A program made the translations under genes and the position numbers. Under the pieces are notes generated by a model. That model had not been told where the DNA came from. It worked only from the letters and a program-made list of their open reading frames with translations, and ran no database searches. DNA of 64,000 nucleotides, taken from positions 55,169 through 119,168 of the forward strand of contig NZ_JBFTXJ020000014.1 in assembly GCF_041379945.2 (NCBI RefSeq), given 5' to 3'. The stretch is from Aneurinibacillus sp. REN35 (lineage in GTDB: Bacteria; Bacillota; Bacilli; Aneurinibacillales; Aneurinibacillaceae). The stretch's first letter is position 1. Each line of letters opens with the position of its first letter. Shown here piece by piece: positions 26,759 to 36,189 of this stretch.

Positions 26759-27559
26759 ATGTTATCGGGTATAAGCGGTTATTATGTTATTTACTTTTTA
26801 TGTACCGGTTTACTGTTTCTTTTGTTCCGGAAGCATATACAGGAAAAACGATCAACGTTGGTTGCTTTTCTTATTGCTGTAGGCACTGGTCTAATGCTTC
26901 CATTTCTTTTACTAGGCGTAGGAGAAACAATCACTGGGTTTGTCGCTGCTTTTGTTTTATTGATACTTATTTTTTTTCGTCTGCCTTCCGAGAAAAGCAG
27001 CGTGCAGGATGAAGCTGACAGTACACAGGAGAGCGATGATAAAAATCAAGAGGATACCTCCGATGATGAAGCAGCAGTAGCCAGTGACTTGGCTATGCAA
27101 GATATAGTGATAGAAGAAGAGATGTCTGCACGGGATACAGTACAGGAGGGAGATGCTCAAGAGGCGATCGATAGGTTGTTAGCGGAAATGTCTCTTCAGC
27201 AGAGTTCTCTTGAGCAGCCGCCTACAGTATCGGAGGAAGAAATTCCAGCCTTATCAGAAACTGCAACGGTGCATCCACAAGAATCCGTTCTTTCGATTGA
27301 TGTTGACTATCTTTTAGAAGATGAAGTATCTGAGCCTGAGAGCGCTGAGCACACAGTCAAATTCGAAGATGAAACAAAAGAGCCGGAAGAGGAAATTATC
27401 TACCCTGAGGAAGAAGTAATGGATGAAGAGTTACGTTTTGAAGAGAATGTACCAAACACTGCTCCTCTAGAGCATCGAGAACGATCAGAATCAGATGAAG
27501 AGCAGGATGAAGAATACTTTTACCGACTTCAGCAGGTTATGAATGAGGAAACAAAGTAG
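26759..27559 (+). CDS. Membrane protein with long acidic cytoplasmic tail, unknown function
   Basis: 266 residues from the ATG at 26759 (AAAGGTGG nine bases upstream; an earlier in-frame start at 26729 has no RBS). Three hydrophobic segments occupy residues 5-85 (YYVIYFLCTGLLFLLF, LVAFLIAVGTGLMLPFLLLG, TGFVAAFVLLILIFF). The remaining about 180 residues are strongly acidic, rich in Glu, Asp and Ser, and probably disordered. It is divergent from the minor pilins and precedes the VanW gene and pilB on the same strand, so it may belong to the pilus system. No family recognised. Confidence 0.6.
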   Translation: MLSGISGYYVIYFLCTGLLFLLFRKHIQEKRSTLVAFLIAVGTGLMLPFLLLGVGETITGFVAAFVLLILIFFRLPSEKSSVQDEADSTQESDDKNQEDTSDDEAAVASDLAMQDIVIEEEMSARDTVQEGDAQEAIDRLLAEMSLQQSSLEQPPTVSEEEIPALSETATVHPQESVLSIDVDYLLEDEVSEPESAEHTVKFEDETKEPEEEIIYPEEEVMDEELRFEENVPNTAPLEHRERSESDEEQDEEYFYRLQQVMNEETK

Positions 27560-27599
27560 GCAGTGTTGTTACTAATGCGAAGTAGAGAGAGGGAATCAC

Positions 27600-29120
27600 A
27601 TGCTAGAACGTATCCGTTTACAACACCCACCAATCATTGTGGCGCTGCTTTTTTTTCAGTTAGTGCTATGTAGTATGCTGGCTTTTTATTTGTCAGGATT
27701 ATCGGAGGGGGCAGGTGGAGAAAATTCATCCCGAATCTATAAAGATATTACAGTAAGTGGCGTATCACTTGGTGGACTCAATGAAACAGAAGCTATAGAG
27801 AAAGTACAAGAACTTGTAGGAAAATTGAATAAAACACCTATCATTCTAACGTATGAAGGAAAAGAATACGTACTAAATAGGCAGAGTCTACATGTTACAT
27901 ATGATGTCTTAGCTACAATAAAGGAAGCAAAACAGATTTCGCAAGAGATGTCTGGGGTTGCGGGGTTATGGAAATGGTGGAACAATACATTGCCCTCACC
28001 GGATTTATCCTTACAAACTGCCTTTAATCGTGATAAAGCGGCAGCCTTCATAGGTGAGATTGGCCGCAATATTAATCAGTCATCTACAGAAGTAATTGGT
28101 AAAGTAAATGGAGATCATATTACTCTTCAACCAGAACGAGAAAGAGTTCAAGTAGAGGTAGATAGGACATTAGATAGCCTTAAGGAAGAATTGGGAACAT
28201 TTCAAAACAATTACCATATCGCTGTAGCAGTAAAAAAAGAACCGGCTAAACTTACCAAGCAAGTAGTCGGTCAAATTGATACGTTACTTGCAGATAAGAA
28301 GCAGGCTATTACTCTCTCAAAGCAGGACCAAGTTACAAATCTTAGGCAGGCTGTGCAATCACTAAATGGTACATTGCTTCTTCCGGGAGAGAAATTCTCA
28401 TTTAATACAAAAGTGGGTCCGTTTTCTTTTGATCACGGATATGTACCTGTGACAGTGAACGTTCGAGAGGCCGGTAATCCTGATGGGGTAGCAGGTGGTG
28501 CTTCGCAAGCAGCTTCAGCTCTGTATGTTACTCTCATACAAAAAGGTCTTCCGGTTATTGAACGTCATCCTCACTTGTATCAGGTTGATTACGCATCCCC
28601 AGGACTTGATGCGTTCGTAGATGGTAAAGAAATAGACCTACGCTTTGTAAATAATGAGAAATATCCGATCTACATCCATGCTGAGATTAAGAATAATGAG
28701 CTTCGTGTGGCGCTATTCGGGAGTAAGAACGTAAAAAAAGATGTACTTATAGAAGTTAAAGATCAGAAGCAAATAACAAAAGCAACCGTTGTTCGTTCAG
28801 ATGCTTCGCTCCCTACTGGTCAGGAAAAAATTATAAATCGTGGTGCAGACGGGTTGCGGGTCAAAGTATATACGTCGAAGAAGGCTGCTGACGGCACGGT
28901 CAAAAGAGAACTGTTATCCGATGATTATTATCGTCCGATTTCTAATATTATTGCCTCAGGCCCAGGAAGAGAAGGGAGCAATGAACAATCAGCAACGCCG
29001 ATACCTTCTCAACAGGATTCGTCTACAGACAGCGGTAAGGCTGCTGATACATCAAAAGAAAATGCGGAGTCTCAATCTGAAAAAATCAAAGTACAGGGCA
29101 ATATCATCTACTTAAATTAG
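27600..29120 (+). CDS. VanW-domain protein with N-terminal membrane anchor
   Basis: 506 residues. An N-terminal signal anchor (IIVALLFFQLVLCSMLAFYL) precedes a putative peptidoglycan-binding module (about residues 55-230, beginning DITVSGVSLGGLNETEA) and a VanW domain (LLPGEKFSFNTKVGPF, GYVPVTVNV, GGASQAASALYVTLIQKGL). The tail after about 420 is hydrophilic (TSKENAESQSEK). VanW proteins are cell-wall associated in Gram-positives, with undefined biochemistry. Its place just ahead of pilB (15-bp gap) suggests a wall-side role for the pilus, e.g. anchoring or passage through peptidoglycan; that is inference. Confidence 0.8.
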   Translation: MLERIRLQHPPIIVALLFFQLVLCSMLAFYLSGLSEGAGGENSSRIYKDITVSGVSLGGLNETEAIEKVQELVGKLNKTPIILTYEGKEYVLNRQSLHVTYDVLATIKEAKQISQEMSGVAGLWKWWNNTLPSPDLSLQTAFNRDKAAAFIGEIGRNINQSSTEVIGKVNGDHITLQPERERVQVEVDRTLDSLKEELGTFQNNYHIAVAVKKEPAKLTKQVVGQIDTLLADKKQAITLSKQDQVTNLRQAVQSLNGTLLLPGEKFSFNTKVGPFSFDHGYVPVTVNVREAGNPDGVAGGASQAASALYVTLIQKGLPVIERHPHLYQVDYASPGLDAFVDGKEIDLRFVNNEKYPIYIHAEIKNNELRVALFGSKNVKKDVLIEVKDQKQITKATVVRSDASLPTGQEKIINRGADGLRVKVYTSKKAADGTVKRELLSDDYYRPISNIIASGPGREGSNEQSATPIPSQQDSSTDSGKAADTSKENAESQSEKIKVQGNIIYLN

Positions 29121-29135
29121 AATAAAGGTGAGAGT

Positions 29136-30791
29136 ATGGCACGTAAACGACTAGGAGATATATTGGTCGAAAGTGGAATTATTTCGCAGGAACAGCTTGA
29201 GAAAGCGCTTCAGGAGCAGAAGAAAACCAAACTGAAATTAGGAGATCATCTACTGCAAACCGGCTATATTACCGAGCAGCAGCTTATCGAAATTCTAGAG
29301 TTTCAGTTGGGAATTCCACATGTAACTTTATTTCGCTATAAACTAGATCCTTCTCTCTCAGGAGTTGTACCGGAAGAATTAGCACGTCGCTATTCATTAA
29401 TTCCGCTAAAAAAGGAAGAGAATAAGCTTACCGTCGCTATGGTTGACCCGATGGATTACTTTGCCATTGATGAATTGCGGATGAGTACCGGATTTATCAT
29501 TGAACCTGTTATTGCCACGCGGGATGAAATTCACCGTACGATTAACAGGATGTACAGCATGCAGGATTCCGTTAAAGAGTTAATGGAAGACATGAGTCTA
29601 GCTGGTGATGTGGAAGAAGCGGAAGTAACAGACGAGGATTCCCCTATTGTTCGTTTGGTGAATCAGATGTTCGAACAAGCTGTGCAACTGCGAGCTAGCG
29701 ATATTCATATTGATCCTCAAGAAGACGGAATCCGCATTCGCTATCGGATTGACGGGCTGCTGCGGACGGAGCGGGTACTGCCCCGGCATATGGTTGGGGT
29801 ATTGACAGCGCGTCTTAAGATTATGGCCCGCCTCAATATTGCGGAACGCCGTATACCTCAGGATGGACGTATGCAGATGCATATTGCATTTAAAGAAATT
29901 GATGTGCGTGTATCTACACTTCCAACCATCTTTGGGGAAAAAATCGTTATGCGCTTGCTTGATTTAACCAATGCTTTAGTAGGCATTGATCAGCTTGGTC
30001 TGACAAAGAGAAACCTGACTATGTTTCAAGAGTTGTTAGGGCGTTCCAATGGCATTTTTCTCGTTACCGGCCCGACGGGGAGCGGGAAGTCCACTACACT
30101 GTATTCAGCGCTGAACCAGTTGAATCAAGAAAATATCAATATTATAACGGTAGAAGATCCGGTTGAGTATAATCTTGAAGGCATCAATCAAGTACAGGTA
30201 AACCATACGATTGGCATGACGTTTGCTTCATCGCTTCGCTCTATTCTGCGACAGGACCCAGATATTATTATGATCGGGGAAATCAGGGACACAGAAACTG
30301 CAGAGATTGCGGTTCGTGCGGCATTAACCGGCCATCTTGTACTGAGCACACTTCATACGAACGATGCGGTAAGCAGCATGACAAGACTGATTGATATGGG
30401 TATCCAGCCATTTTTGTTAGCTTCTTCAGTAAATGGTGTATTGGCTCAGCGACTTGTGCGCCGGATTTGTAAAGATTGTAAGGAAGAATATACAGTTGAA
30501 GAGTACGAGAAGGAGATATTTGCTCAGCGTGGTCTTAAAGTAGATACGCTGTATCGAGGAAGTGGGTGCAGTAAATGCGGATTAACTGGTTATCGTGGCC
30601 GTGTAGCCATTCATGAGATCTTTAGTCTAGATGATATGCTTCGGCAAATGATTACGAGAAGTCACCCCGCATCAGAGTATAAGAAGCAGGCGATGAAAAA
30701 AGGCATGATCCTGCTGGTGGACGATGGCTTGATTAAAGTGCGGCAAGGTATTACCACCTTAGAAGAGGTCTTGCGTGTCGCCTCTAATTAG
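29136..30791 (+). CDS. pilB: Type IV pilus assembly ATPase
   Basis: 551 residues, full length. An N-terminal GspE/MshEN-type domain (RLGDILVESGIISQEQL) precedes the secretion ATPase: Walker A GPTGSGKST (about 311-319), Asp/His boxes (IITVEDPVEY), Walker B IIMIGEIRDTETAEIA, and the tetracysteine zinc element CKDC...CSKC (about 447-490). It drives pilin polymerisation at the membrane. Start ATG 29136 after AAAGGTGAG. Confidence 0.95.
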   Translation: MARKRLGDILVESGIISQEQLEKALQEQKKTKLKLGDHLLQTGYITEQQLIEILEFQLGIPHVTLFRYKLDPSLSGVVPEELARRYSLIPLKKEENKLTVAMVDPMDYFAIDELRMSTGFIIEPVIATRDEIHRTINRMYSMQDSVKELMEDMSLAGDVEEAEVTDEDSPIVRLVNQMFEQAVQLRASDIHIDPQEDGIRIRYRIDGLLRTERVLPRHMVGVLTARLKIMARLNIAERRIPQDGRMQMHIAFKEIDVRVSTLPTIFGEKIVMRLLDLTNALVGIDQLGLTKRNLTMFQELLGRSNGIFLVTGPTGSGKSTTLYSALNQLNQENINIITVEDPVEYNLEGINQVQVNHTIGMTFASSLRSILRQDPDIIMIGEIRDTETAEIAVRAALTGHLVLSTLHTNDAVSSMTRLIDMGIQPFLLASSVNGVLAQRLVRRICKDCKEEYTVEEYEKEIFAQRGLKVDTLYRGSGCSKCGLTGYRGRVAIHEIFSLDDMLRQMITRSHPASEYKKQAMKKGMILLVDDGLIKVRQGITTLEEVLRVASN

Positions 30792-30866
30792 TCATAAAGA
30801 TTTATTTATTTTTCGTTTATTTTCCTTTATAAGAATGATACGATATACCTATATAGGAGGAGTATA

Positions 30867-31907
30867 ATGAGCTTAGACATCAAGAAACTGTTAAGATATG
30901 CCTATGAAAAGGGAGCTTCCGATCTTCACATAACAGTTGGCTCAGCTCCTATTTTTCGCATTGATGGTGAGCTGCGAAGGCTTGATATGGTGCCGTTAAC
31001 TCCGGGAGATACGGAGGCTATGGCGAAGGAAGTTATTAAAGAGAATCTGTATCCTACTTTTTTAGAGAAAGGAGAGCTTGATTTCTCATACGGTTTACCT
31101 GGGGTTTCGCGCTTTCGGGTAAATGCGTATCACCAACGAAGCTGTATTAGCTTGGTAGCGCGGGTAGTGCCTGCGGGAATTCCTTCACTAGAATCATTAC
31201 AGCTTCCTCCCGTATTACGGAAGTTCTGCCATAAGCCACAAGGTCTGGTACTGGTCACAGGCCCGACAGGAAGCGGGAAGTCTACTACGCTTGCCGCGAT
31301 GATTGACTATATCAACAAGCATATGCGCAAACATATAATGACGCTTGAAGACCCAATTGAATACCTGCATAAACATCAGCTCTCCGTCGTCAATCAACGT
31401 GAAGTAGGATTTGATACGAAAGATTTTGCCAGTGGGCTTCGTGCTTCTCTTCGACAAGACCCTGATGTCATTCTTGTTGGGGAGATGCGTGATTTAGAGA
31501 CGATTAGTACAGCGATTACGGCTGCTGAGACAGGGCATTTAGTCTTTGCAACCCTGCATACGTCTGACGCACCACAGACGATTGATCGGATCATCGATGT
31601 ATTTCCCGGCAACCAGCAGCCGCAGATGCGTATACAATTGGCGTCCGTGCTGGTCAGCATTGTCTCACAGCGTCTCTTTGCCAAAATTGGCGGTGGACGC
31701 ATGGCGGCAACAGAAATTCTTGTTAATACGCCTGCCATAGCTAACTTGATTCGGATGGAGAAGGTGCATCAGATCAAAAGCTTGATGCAGACGGGCAGAG
31801 ATCAGGGGATGCATACGATGGAGATGTCGATTAAGGAATTATTGTCTCAAAATCTGATCTCTCGCGAGGCAGTAGAGCATCATCTAAGTGAAAGGGTGGC
31901 AGAATAG
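30867..31907 (+). CDS. pilT: Type IV pilus retraction ATPase
   Basis: 346 residues. It lacks the N-terminal domain and zinc element of PilB and has the PilT set: Walker A GPTGSGKSTT (about residue 132), VILVGEMRDLETIS, GHLVFATLHTSDA, and the C-terminal AIRNL-like segment as AIANLIRM. PilT depolymerises the pilus and powers twitching motility and DNA uptake. RBS TAGGAGGAG before ATG 30867. pilC starts on the very next base after its stop. Confidence 0.95.
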   Translation: MSLDIKKLLRYAYEKGASDLHITVGSAPIFRIDGELRRLDMVPLTPGDTEAMAKEVIKENLYPTFLEKGELDFSYGLPGVSRFRVNAYHQRSCISLVARVVPAGIPSLESLQLPPVLRKFCHKPQGLVLVTGPTGSGKSTTLAAMIDYINKHMRKHIMTLEDPIEYLHKHQLSVVNQREVGFDTKDFASGLRASLRQDPDVILVGEMRDLETISTAITAAETGHLVFATLHTSDAPQTIDRIIDVFPGNQQPQMRIQLASVLVSIVSQRLFAKIGGGRMAATEILVNTPAIANLIRMEKVHQIKSLMQTGRDQGMHTMEMSIKELLSQNLISREAVEHHLSERVAE

Positions 31908-33122
31908 ATGCCCACTTTCTCATACGAAGCGATCGCAAGAAGCGGGAAGAAGCAAAAAGGGAAAATCGAGGCTGTTAGCAAGGCTGCTGCTGTGTCGGAA
32001 TTAAAGCAAGGCGGTGTCTATGTATCCTCCATTATGGAAGAGAAACAAAGCGTCCTGCAAAAGGAAATCTCGATTACTCTCTTTCGTCCTGTAAAAAGTC
32101 AGCACTTTGTCGTATTCTTACGCCAGCTTGCTACGCTGATCCGCGCAGGGGTAGGCATTGTCGACAGTATTCATATTTTATCGCAGCAGAGTGAAAGCAA
32201 GGAATTGCGCAGAGTATTGAGTGAAGCGGCGGGAGATATTCAGCAAGGCAGTCAGCTATCTGAAGCATGTGCCAAGCACCCGAAGATATTTGAGCCGCTG
32301 TTTCTCAGTATGCTTCGGGCAGGAGAAGCATCAGGGAATATGGAGATTGTGCTTGATCGGATGGCTACTTTCTATGAGAAATCCCATTACACCAAAGAGA
32401 AGATCAAGTCAGCGATGATGTATCCGATCGTTATGCTTTTTTTAACGGTGATTGTAACGATCTTTCTTCTCACAAACATTGTACCGATGTTTGTTGGCAT
32501 GTTTTCTAGCTTTCATGCTGAGCTTCCAGCTATTACAAAATTCGTGCTTGCGATAAGTAATAGTCTAATTCACACGTGGTATGTCTACCTTGCTGTTGTT
32601 ATAGTAAGTATCTTCTTGATTCGGATGGTTCTACGCACACCGCGCGGGCGTTATCTATTCGATTATGGAATTTTGAAGATGCCTATATTTGGTGGTTTAT
32701 TTCAAAAGGGTTCATTAGCCCGGGTTACCAGGACATTAAGCACGCTATTCACAAGCTCAGTTCCGGTTCTTCAGTCCCTTACAATTGTTGAGAATGTTGC
32801 CGATAACTTGGTTGTAGGCCGAGCATTGGCGGCTTCAAAGGATAGTTTACGACAAGGGAGGCCGTTGTCTGAACCATTAAAGAAATCCTGGGTGTTTCCA
32901 CCATTGGTTACGCATATGATTGCAATCGGGGAAGAGACAGGTTCAATGGACACGATGTTAGAGAAGATTGCAGATTTTTATGAAGCGGAAGTAGAAGCGA
33001 TGGTAGACCGAGTAAAGGCGTTGATTGAGCCGGTTATGATCGTAGCACTGGCTGTCATCATCGGGGCGATTGTGCTTTCCATTATGGTTCCGATGTTTGA
33101 GATATTCAATCAGGTGAAATAA
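31908..33122 (+). CDS. pilC: Type IV pilus platform protein, PilC/GspF family
   Basis: 404 residues with two GspF domains. Around the membrane helices are FLRQLATLIRAGVGIVDSI, MLRAGEASGNMEIVLDRM and, in the second half, MIAIGEETGSMDTMLEKI, the repeat signature of the family; three hydrophobic helices are visible. It couples PilB and PilT to the growing pilus in the membrane. Its ATG follows the pilT stop directly, so translation is coupled. Confidence 0.95.
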   Translation: MPTFSYEAIARSGKKQKGKIEAVSKAAAVSELKQGGVYVSSIMEEKQSVLQKEISITLFRPVKSQHFVVFLRQLATLIRAGVGIVDSIHILSQQSESKELRRVLSEAAGDIQQGSQLSEACAKHPKIFEPLFLSMLRAGEASGNMEIVLDRMATFYEKSHYTKEKIKSAMMYPIVMLFLTVIVTIFLLTNIVPMFVGMFSSFHAELPAITKFVLAISNSLIHTWYVYLAVVIVSIFLIRMVLRTPRGRYLFDYGILKMPIFGGLFQKGSLARVTRTLSTLFTSSVPVLQSLTIVENVADNLVVGRALAASKDSLRQGRPLSEPLKKSWVFPPLVTHMIAIGEETGSMDTMLEKIADFYEAEVEAMVDRVKALIEPVMIVALAVIIGAIVLSIMVPMFEIFNQVK

Positions 33123-33138
33123 AGAGGAGGAAAAAGAG

Positions 33139-33591
33139 ATGTTAAAGAAGTATGTAAAGAATCAGCGTGGTTTGACGTTGATTGAGCTGTTAGCGGTTAT
33201 CGTGATTTTAGGTATCATTGCCGCAATTGCGATTCCATCTATTGGGGGAATTATTGAAAATTCGAAGACAAAAGCACACAAAGCCAATGCACTTATGATA
33301 CTTGATGCAGCTAGATTATATGATGTAGATAAAAATCAAGGTGGCGGTAATTTTACAATTGCTACGGATGCATCTGATAATAATCTCAAACCAGATCAAG
33401 CTTTAGTTGCAAATGGGTACTTAGATGCTATTCCAAAAGATCCTACGCAGAGCAGTGCTAACTATGGCTATATTGTTGTACAGAAAAACGCAGGAGTATT
33501 TACGGTTACACTGGGATCTAATTCGACTACTCTTTATGTAGATCATAGAACTAAAGAGCAAATAAATAATGATAATTTAAAAACTAATTAA
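33139..33591 (+). CDS. pilA: Major type IV prepilin
   Basis: 150 residues. The basic leader MLKKYVKNQRG is followed by LTLIELLAVIVILGIIAAIA; cleavage after Gly leaves Leu at +1 and Glu at +5. A short helix (KTKAHKANALMILDAARLY) and a small C-terminal beta domain follow, without the disulfide loop of proteobacterial PilA. Strong RBS AGAGGAGG. The hairpin at 33614 directly behind it could let pilA mRNA accumulate above the downstream genes, as fits a major structural subunit. Confidence 0.92.
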   Translation: MLKKYVKNQRGLTLIELLAVIVILGIIAAIAIPSIGGIIENSKTKAHKANALMILDAARLYDVDKNQGGGNFTIATDASDNNLKPDQALVANGYLDAIPKDPTQSSANYGYIVVQKNAGVFTVTLGSNSTTLYVDHRTKEQINNDNLKTN

Positions 33592-33613
33592 GTTAATTAA
33601 TTAATATAGAAAG

Positions 33614-33644
33614 GACTCCTTTAAAAGAGGAGTCTTATTCTTTT
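33614..33644 (+). terminator. Hairpin behind pilA, terminator or attenuator
   Basis: GACTCCT (33614-33620) pairs with AGGAGTC (33628-33634), then TTATTCTTTT. The T-tract is interrupted, so partial read-through into pilD-pilM-pilN-pilO is plausible. Confidence 0.65.
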
Positions 33645-33681
33645 CTAGGAAAGTTGTTATTAAGGAGTTGTTGTACCATTT

Positions 33682-34434
33682 ATGTATGTAATTTATTTTC
33701 TCTATGGCCTCATCTTCGGCTCCTTCTTCAACGTCGTTGGCCTGCGTATTCCGAAGAAACAATCGATTATCCATCCACCGTCGCATTGTCCGAATTGCAG
33801 CAATCGTCTGCGGGCGCGAGACTTACTCCCAGTTCTCTCGTATATATATAATGGCCAGAAATGCCGTTTTTGTAAGCAGCCTATATCACCAATCTATCCG
33901 ATTATGGAGCTTGCTACAGGCATCCTGTTCGCGATGGCCTATTATTTCTTTGGCTTCACATGGGAGACGATGATGGCGCTGCTTTTCATTTCCTTGCTTG
34001 TTGTTATTACAGTGTCTGATCTAGCATATCGGATCATCCCAGACCGTGTTGTATTTCCGTTTCTAGCATTATTTCTTATTCTTCGATTTTTTATTCATCC
34101 CAATGAGACCTATCTTACCCATCTACTTGGGATGGTATTGGGATTTGGGATTTTTCTACTCATTGCGATTGTTTCACGCGGTGGTATGGGAGGCGGAGAC
34201 ATTAAGCTGATGGCAGTCATTGGCCTTTTTCTTGGGTATCCGCTGCTTTTTGTCACAATTCTTCTTTCTACCTTTTTTGGCACCTTATATGGTATTCTAT
34301 TAATGATGATCAAGGGCGCGGGCAGAAAGACCGAAATCCCCTTTGGTCCGTTCATTGCGCTAGCAGGTCTCGTGTCTTTGTTTAGCGGCTATGAGATTAT
34401 CAATTGGTATATGAATACTTTTGTATATTTGTGA
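33682..34434 (+). CDS. pilD: Prepilin peptidase (PilD/ComC)
   Basis: 250 residues, the polytopic aspartic protease that cleaves prepilin leaders and N-methylates the new N-terminus. The N-terminal loop has the zinc-type Cys pairs CPNC (36-39) and CRFC (61-64). The catalytic aspartates are in VSDLAYRIIPD and GGMGGGDIK. In B. subtilis comC sits exactly here, between folC and spoIIB, so this is its positional equivalent and probably serves both pilins and competence pseudopilins. AAGGAG is 14 bp upstream of ATG 33682, a slightly long spacing, but no better in-frame start exists. Confidence 0.95.
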   Translation: MYVIYFLYGLIFGSFFNVVGLRIPKKQSIIHPPSHCPNCSNRLRARDLLPVLSYIYNGQKCRFCKQPISPIYPIMELATGILFAMAYYFFGFTWETMMALLFISLLVVITVSDLAYRIIPDRVVFPFLALFLILRFFIHPNETYLTHLLGMVLGFGIFLLIAIVSRGGMGGGDIKLMAVIGLFLGYPLLFVTILLSTFFGTLYGILLMMIKGAGRKTEIPFGPFIALAGLVSLFSGYEIINWYMNTFVYL

Positions 34435-34452
34435 TATAAGGAGAAAGATGCG

Positions 34453-35472
34453 ATGAAATGGAAGCTACCAACGCTTCGCTTTCCATCCTTCGGCCCTAAG
34501 AATAAGTCGGGGTATGTAGGAATGACAATTACAGATGAGGGGCTTCGCTATGCGGAGGCACGAGCGACCGCTTCACGCATCCAGGTCCGACAAGCAGGGT
34601 TCATTGAGTTAGAGGCGGGCATTGTCCGTGGCGGTAAACTAATAGATGAGAAAAAGGCAGTTGAACAGTTGGAAGTTGGGATGAGGAATACCAAGCTAAA
34701 GCGAAAAAAGATTGTGTTATCCGTTCCAACTTCTTTGGTTATCATCCGCAAAGTTTCGCTGCCAAAGCTGCCAATGAAGGAGATACGACCACTATTAGAA
34801 GTAGAGCTAGAGTCAACGGTTCATCTCCCTTTTTCTAGGCCCTATTTTGACTTCTATAAGCTAGAGGAAGAAGTGAAAGCTGAGCCTGTGGAAGAAGGCG
34901 GGGAAGAGGAGTGGATGGATCAGTATCTAGTAATTGCAGCACCAGGAGATTTAATCGATCAATACACATATATTTTCTCTGAGCTGAAGCTTCGACTTGA
35001 GGCTGTAGATATTGAGCCGTTAGCCCTGTATCGTGTACTATCCTCGTATCATTTTGAAGAGGAAGAAGGATGTACGATGTATATGCAGGCGAATAATCAC
35101 ACAGTCAATGTGTCCTTTTTTAAAGAAGGTATTCCTGAATTTGTGCGTAACATTCCCCTCGATCTGGCAGTGCATAAACAAAAGCTAGAAGAAGAAGGGA
35201 TGGCAGAGTCATTCGCTGTAGAATTGTTCCGAGAAGTAGAGCGTGTGATTAATTTCTATCAATTTACGATGAAAAACGATGGTACTCGTGTTGAGAAGCT
35301 TTATGTGACCGGTGAATTTCCTTATCAGGAACCGCTCATTCCCTTTATTCGGGAAAGGCTTGTGAACGTAGAGGTTCTTTCGCTCCCGGTAGGACATATA
35401 GTCCATCCTTTTGCGGAAGAAACAGAGGTGCAAGCGTATACTGTCCCTATCGGGTTATCAATGAAAGGTTGA
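34453..35472 (+). CDS. pilM: Type IV pilus actin-like assembly protein PilM
   Basis: 339 residues. Actin/FtsA-like fold: GYVGMTITDEGLRYAE near the N-terminus, KIVLSVPTSLVIIRKVSLP, and the PilM pattern LEVELESTVHLPF. PilM is cytoplasmic and binds the PilN N-terminus, linking motor and alignment complex. ATG 34453 with AAGGAGAAAG. Its stop overlaps the start region of pilN. Confidence 0.87.
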   Translation: MKWKLPTLRFPSFGPKNKSGYVGMTITDEGLRYAEARATASRIQVRQAGFIELEAGIVRGGKLIDEKKAVEQLEVGMRNTKLKRKKIVLSVPTSLVIIRKVSLPKLPMKEIRPLLEVELESTVHLPFSRPYFDFYKLEEEVKAEPVEEGGEEEWMDQYLVIAAPGDLIDQYTYIFSELKLRLEAVDIEPLALYRVLSSYHFEEEEGCTMYMQANNHTVNVSFFKEGIPEFVRNIPLDLAVHKQKLEEEGMAESFAVELFREVERVINFYQFTMKNDGTRVEKLYVTGEFPYQEPLIPFIRERLVNVEVLSLPVGHIVHPFAEETEVQAYTVPIGLSMKG

Positions 35473-35477
35473 GCGCA

Positions 35478-36152
35478 GTGGGTATTGATATTAATCTGCT
35501 TCCGCAGCGAAAAACTAAATTCTCAAAGGATCTTCTTATCTATCTTGTCTTGTTTATGATCTGGCTTTCAGCGGCGTCATACTTTGGCGTAAGCTATTAT
35601 CTGACCAAGCAGGAAATCGTGCTTCTCAATAAAGAGGTACAGGAGCAAGAGAAGGTGCTCGCTAATGCAGAGCAAAGGGTAACGCAGGGGAATACATCGA
35701 ACTCACTGCAGAGCTACCTCGATCTATCAAATAAATTACAGCATCTTTTTTATCCGACGACGTTGATGTTGGATGAACTGGCACGTAATCTGCCGAAGAA
35801 TGGAAAATTAGGTCAGGTTACATACAATTCAGATGGCAAGATTACCCTGCAGGGCAATTTTGAACAATACGATGATGTAGCTGCATATCTTCATAATCTG
35901 CAGAAATCTGATCGTGTGGTGAAGGCTTCGGTCAAAACCATTGCAGCCGCTCCTATTGAATGGAAAGGACCTGTCGATGAAGAAGGGAATCCGATGTCTT
36001 CTTCCTTACAGATTGTAGGCGGTGAGATATTGCCGCGCTACGAGGCGACATTCGAGGTACTTGCTGTTACGATTGACGCAAAAAGTATTGAAGCGGCGCA
36101 GAAGACTACGCCTGGACAGTCAGGTTCGCCCGCAGCTACAACCAAACAGTAG
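35478..36152 (+). CDS. pilN: Type IV pilus alignment protein PilN
   Basis: 224 residues from GTG 35478: AAAGG at 35464-35468 gives good spacing there, whereas the upstream TTG at 35469 abuts it. The protein starts MGIDINLLPQRK, the INLLP motif that PilM grips, then one membrane helix (LIYLVLFMIWLSAASYFGV), a coiled coil and a small ferredoxin-like domain (ITLQGNFEQYDDVAAYL). No PilP or PilQ follows, as expected in a monoderm. Confidence 0.85.
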   Translation: MGIDINLLPQRKTKFSKDLLIYLVLFMIWLSAASYFGVSYYLTKQEIVLLNKEVQEQEKVLANAEQRVTQGNTSNSLQSYLDLSNKLQHLFYPTTLMLDELARNLPKNGKLGQVTYNSDGKITLQGNFEQYDDVAAYLHNLQKSDRVVKASVKTIAAAPIEWKGPVDEEGNPMSSSLQIVGGEILPRYEATFEVLAVTIDAKSIEAAQKTTPGQSGSPAATTKQ

Positions 36153-36189
36153 GGCAGGAAGAAATGAAAGTGTAAAGTAGGTGGGCAGC

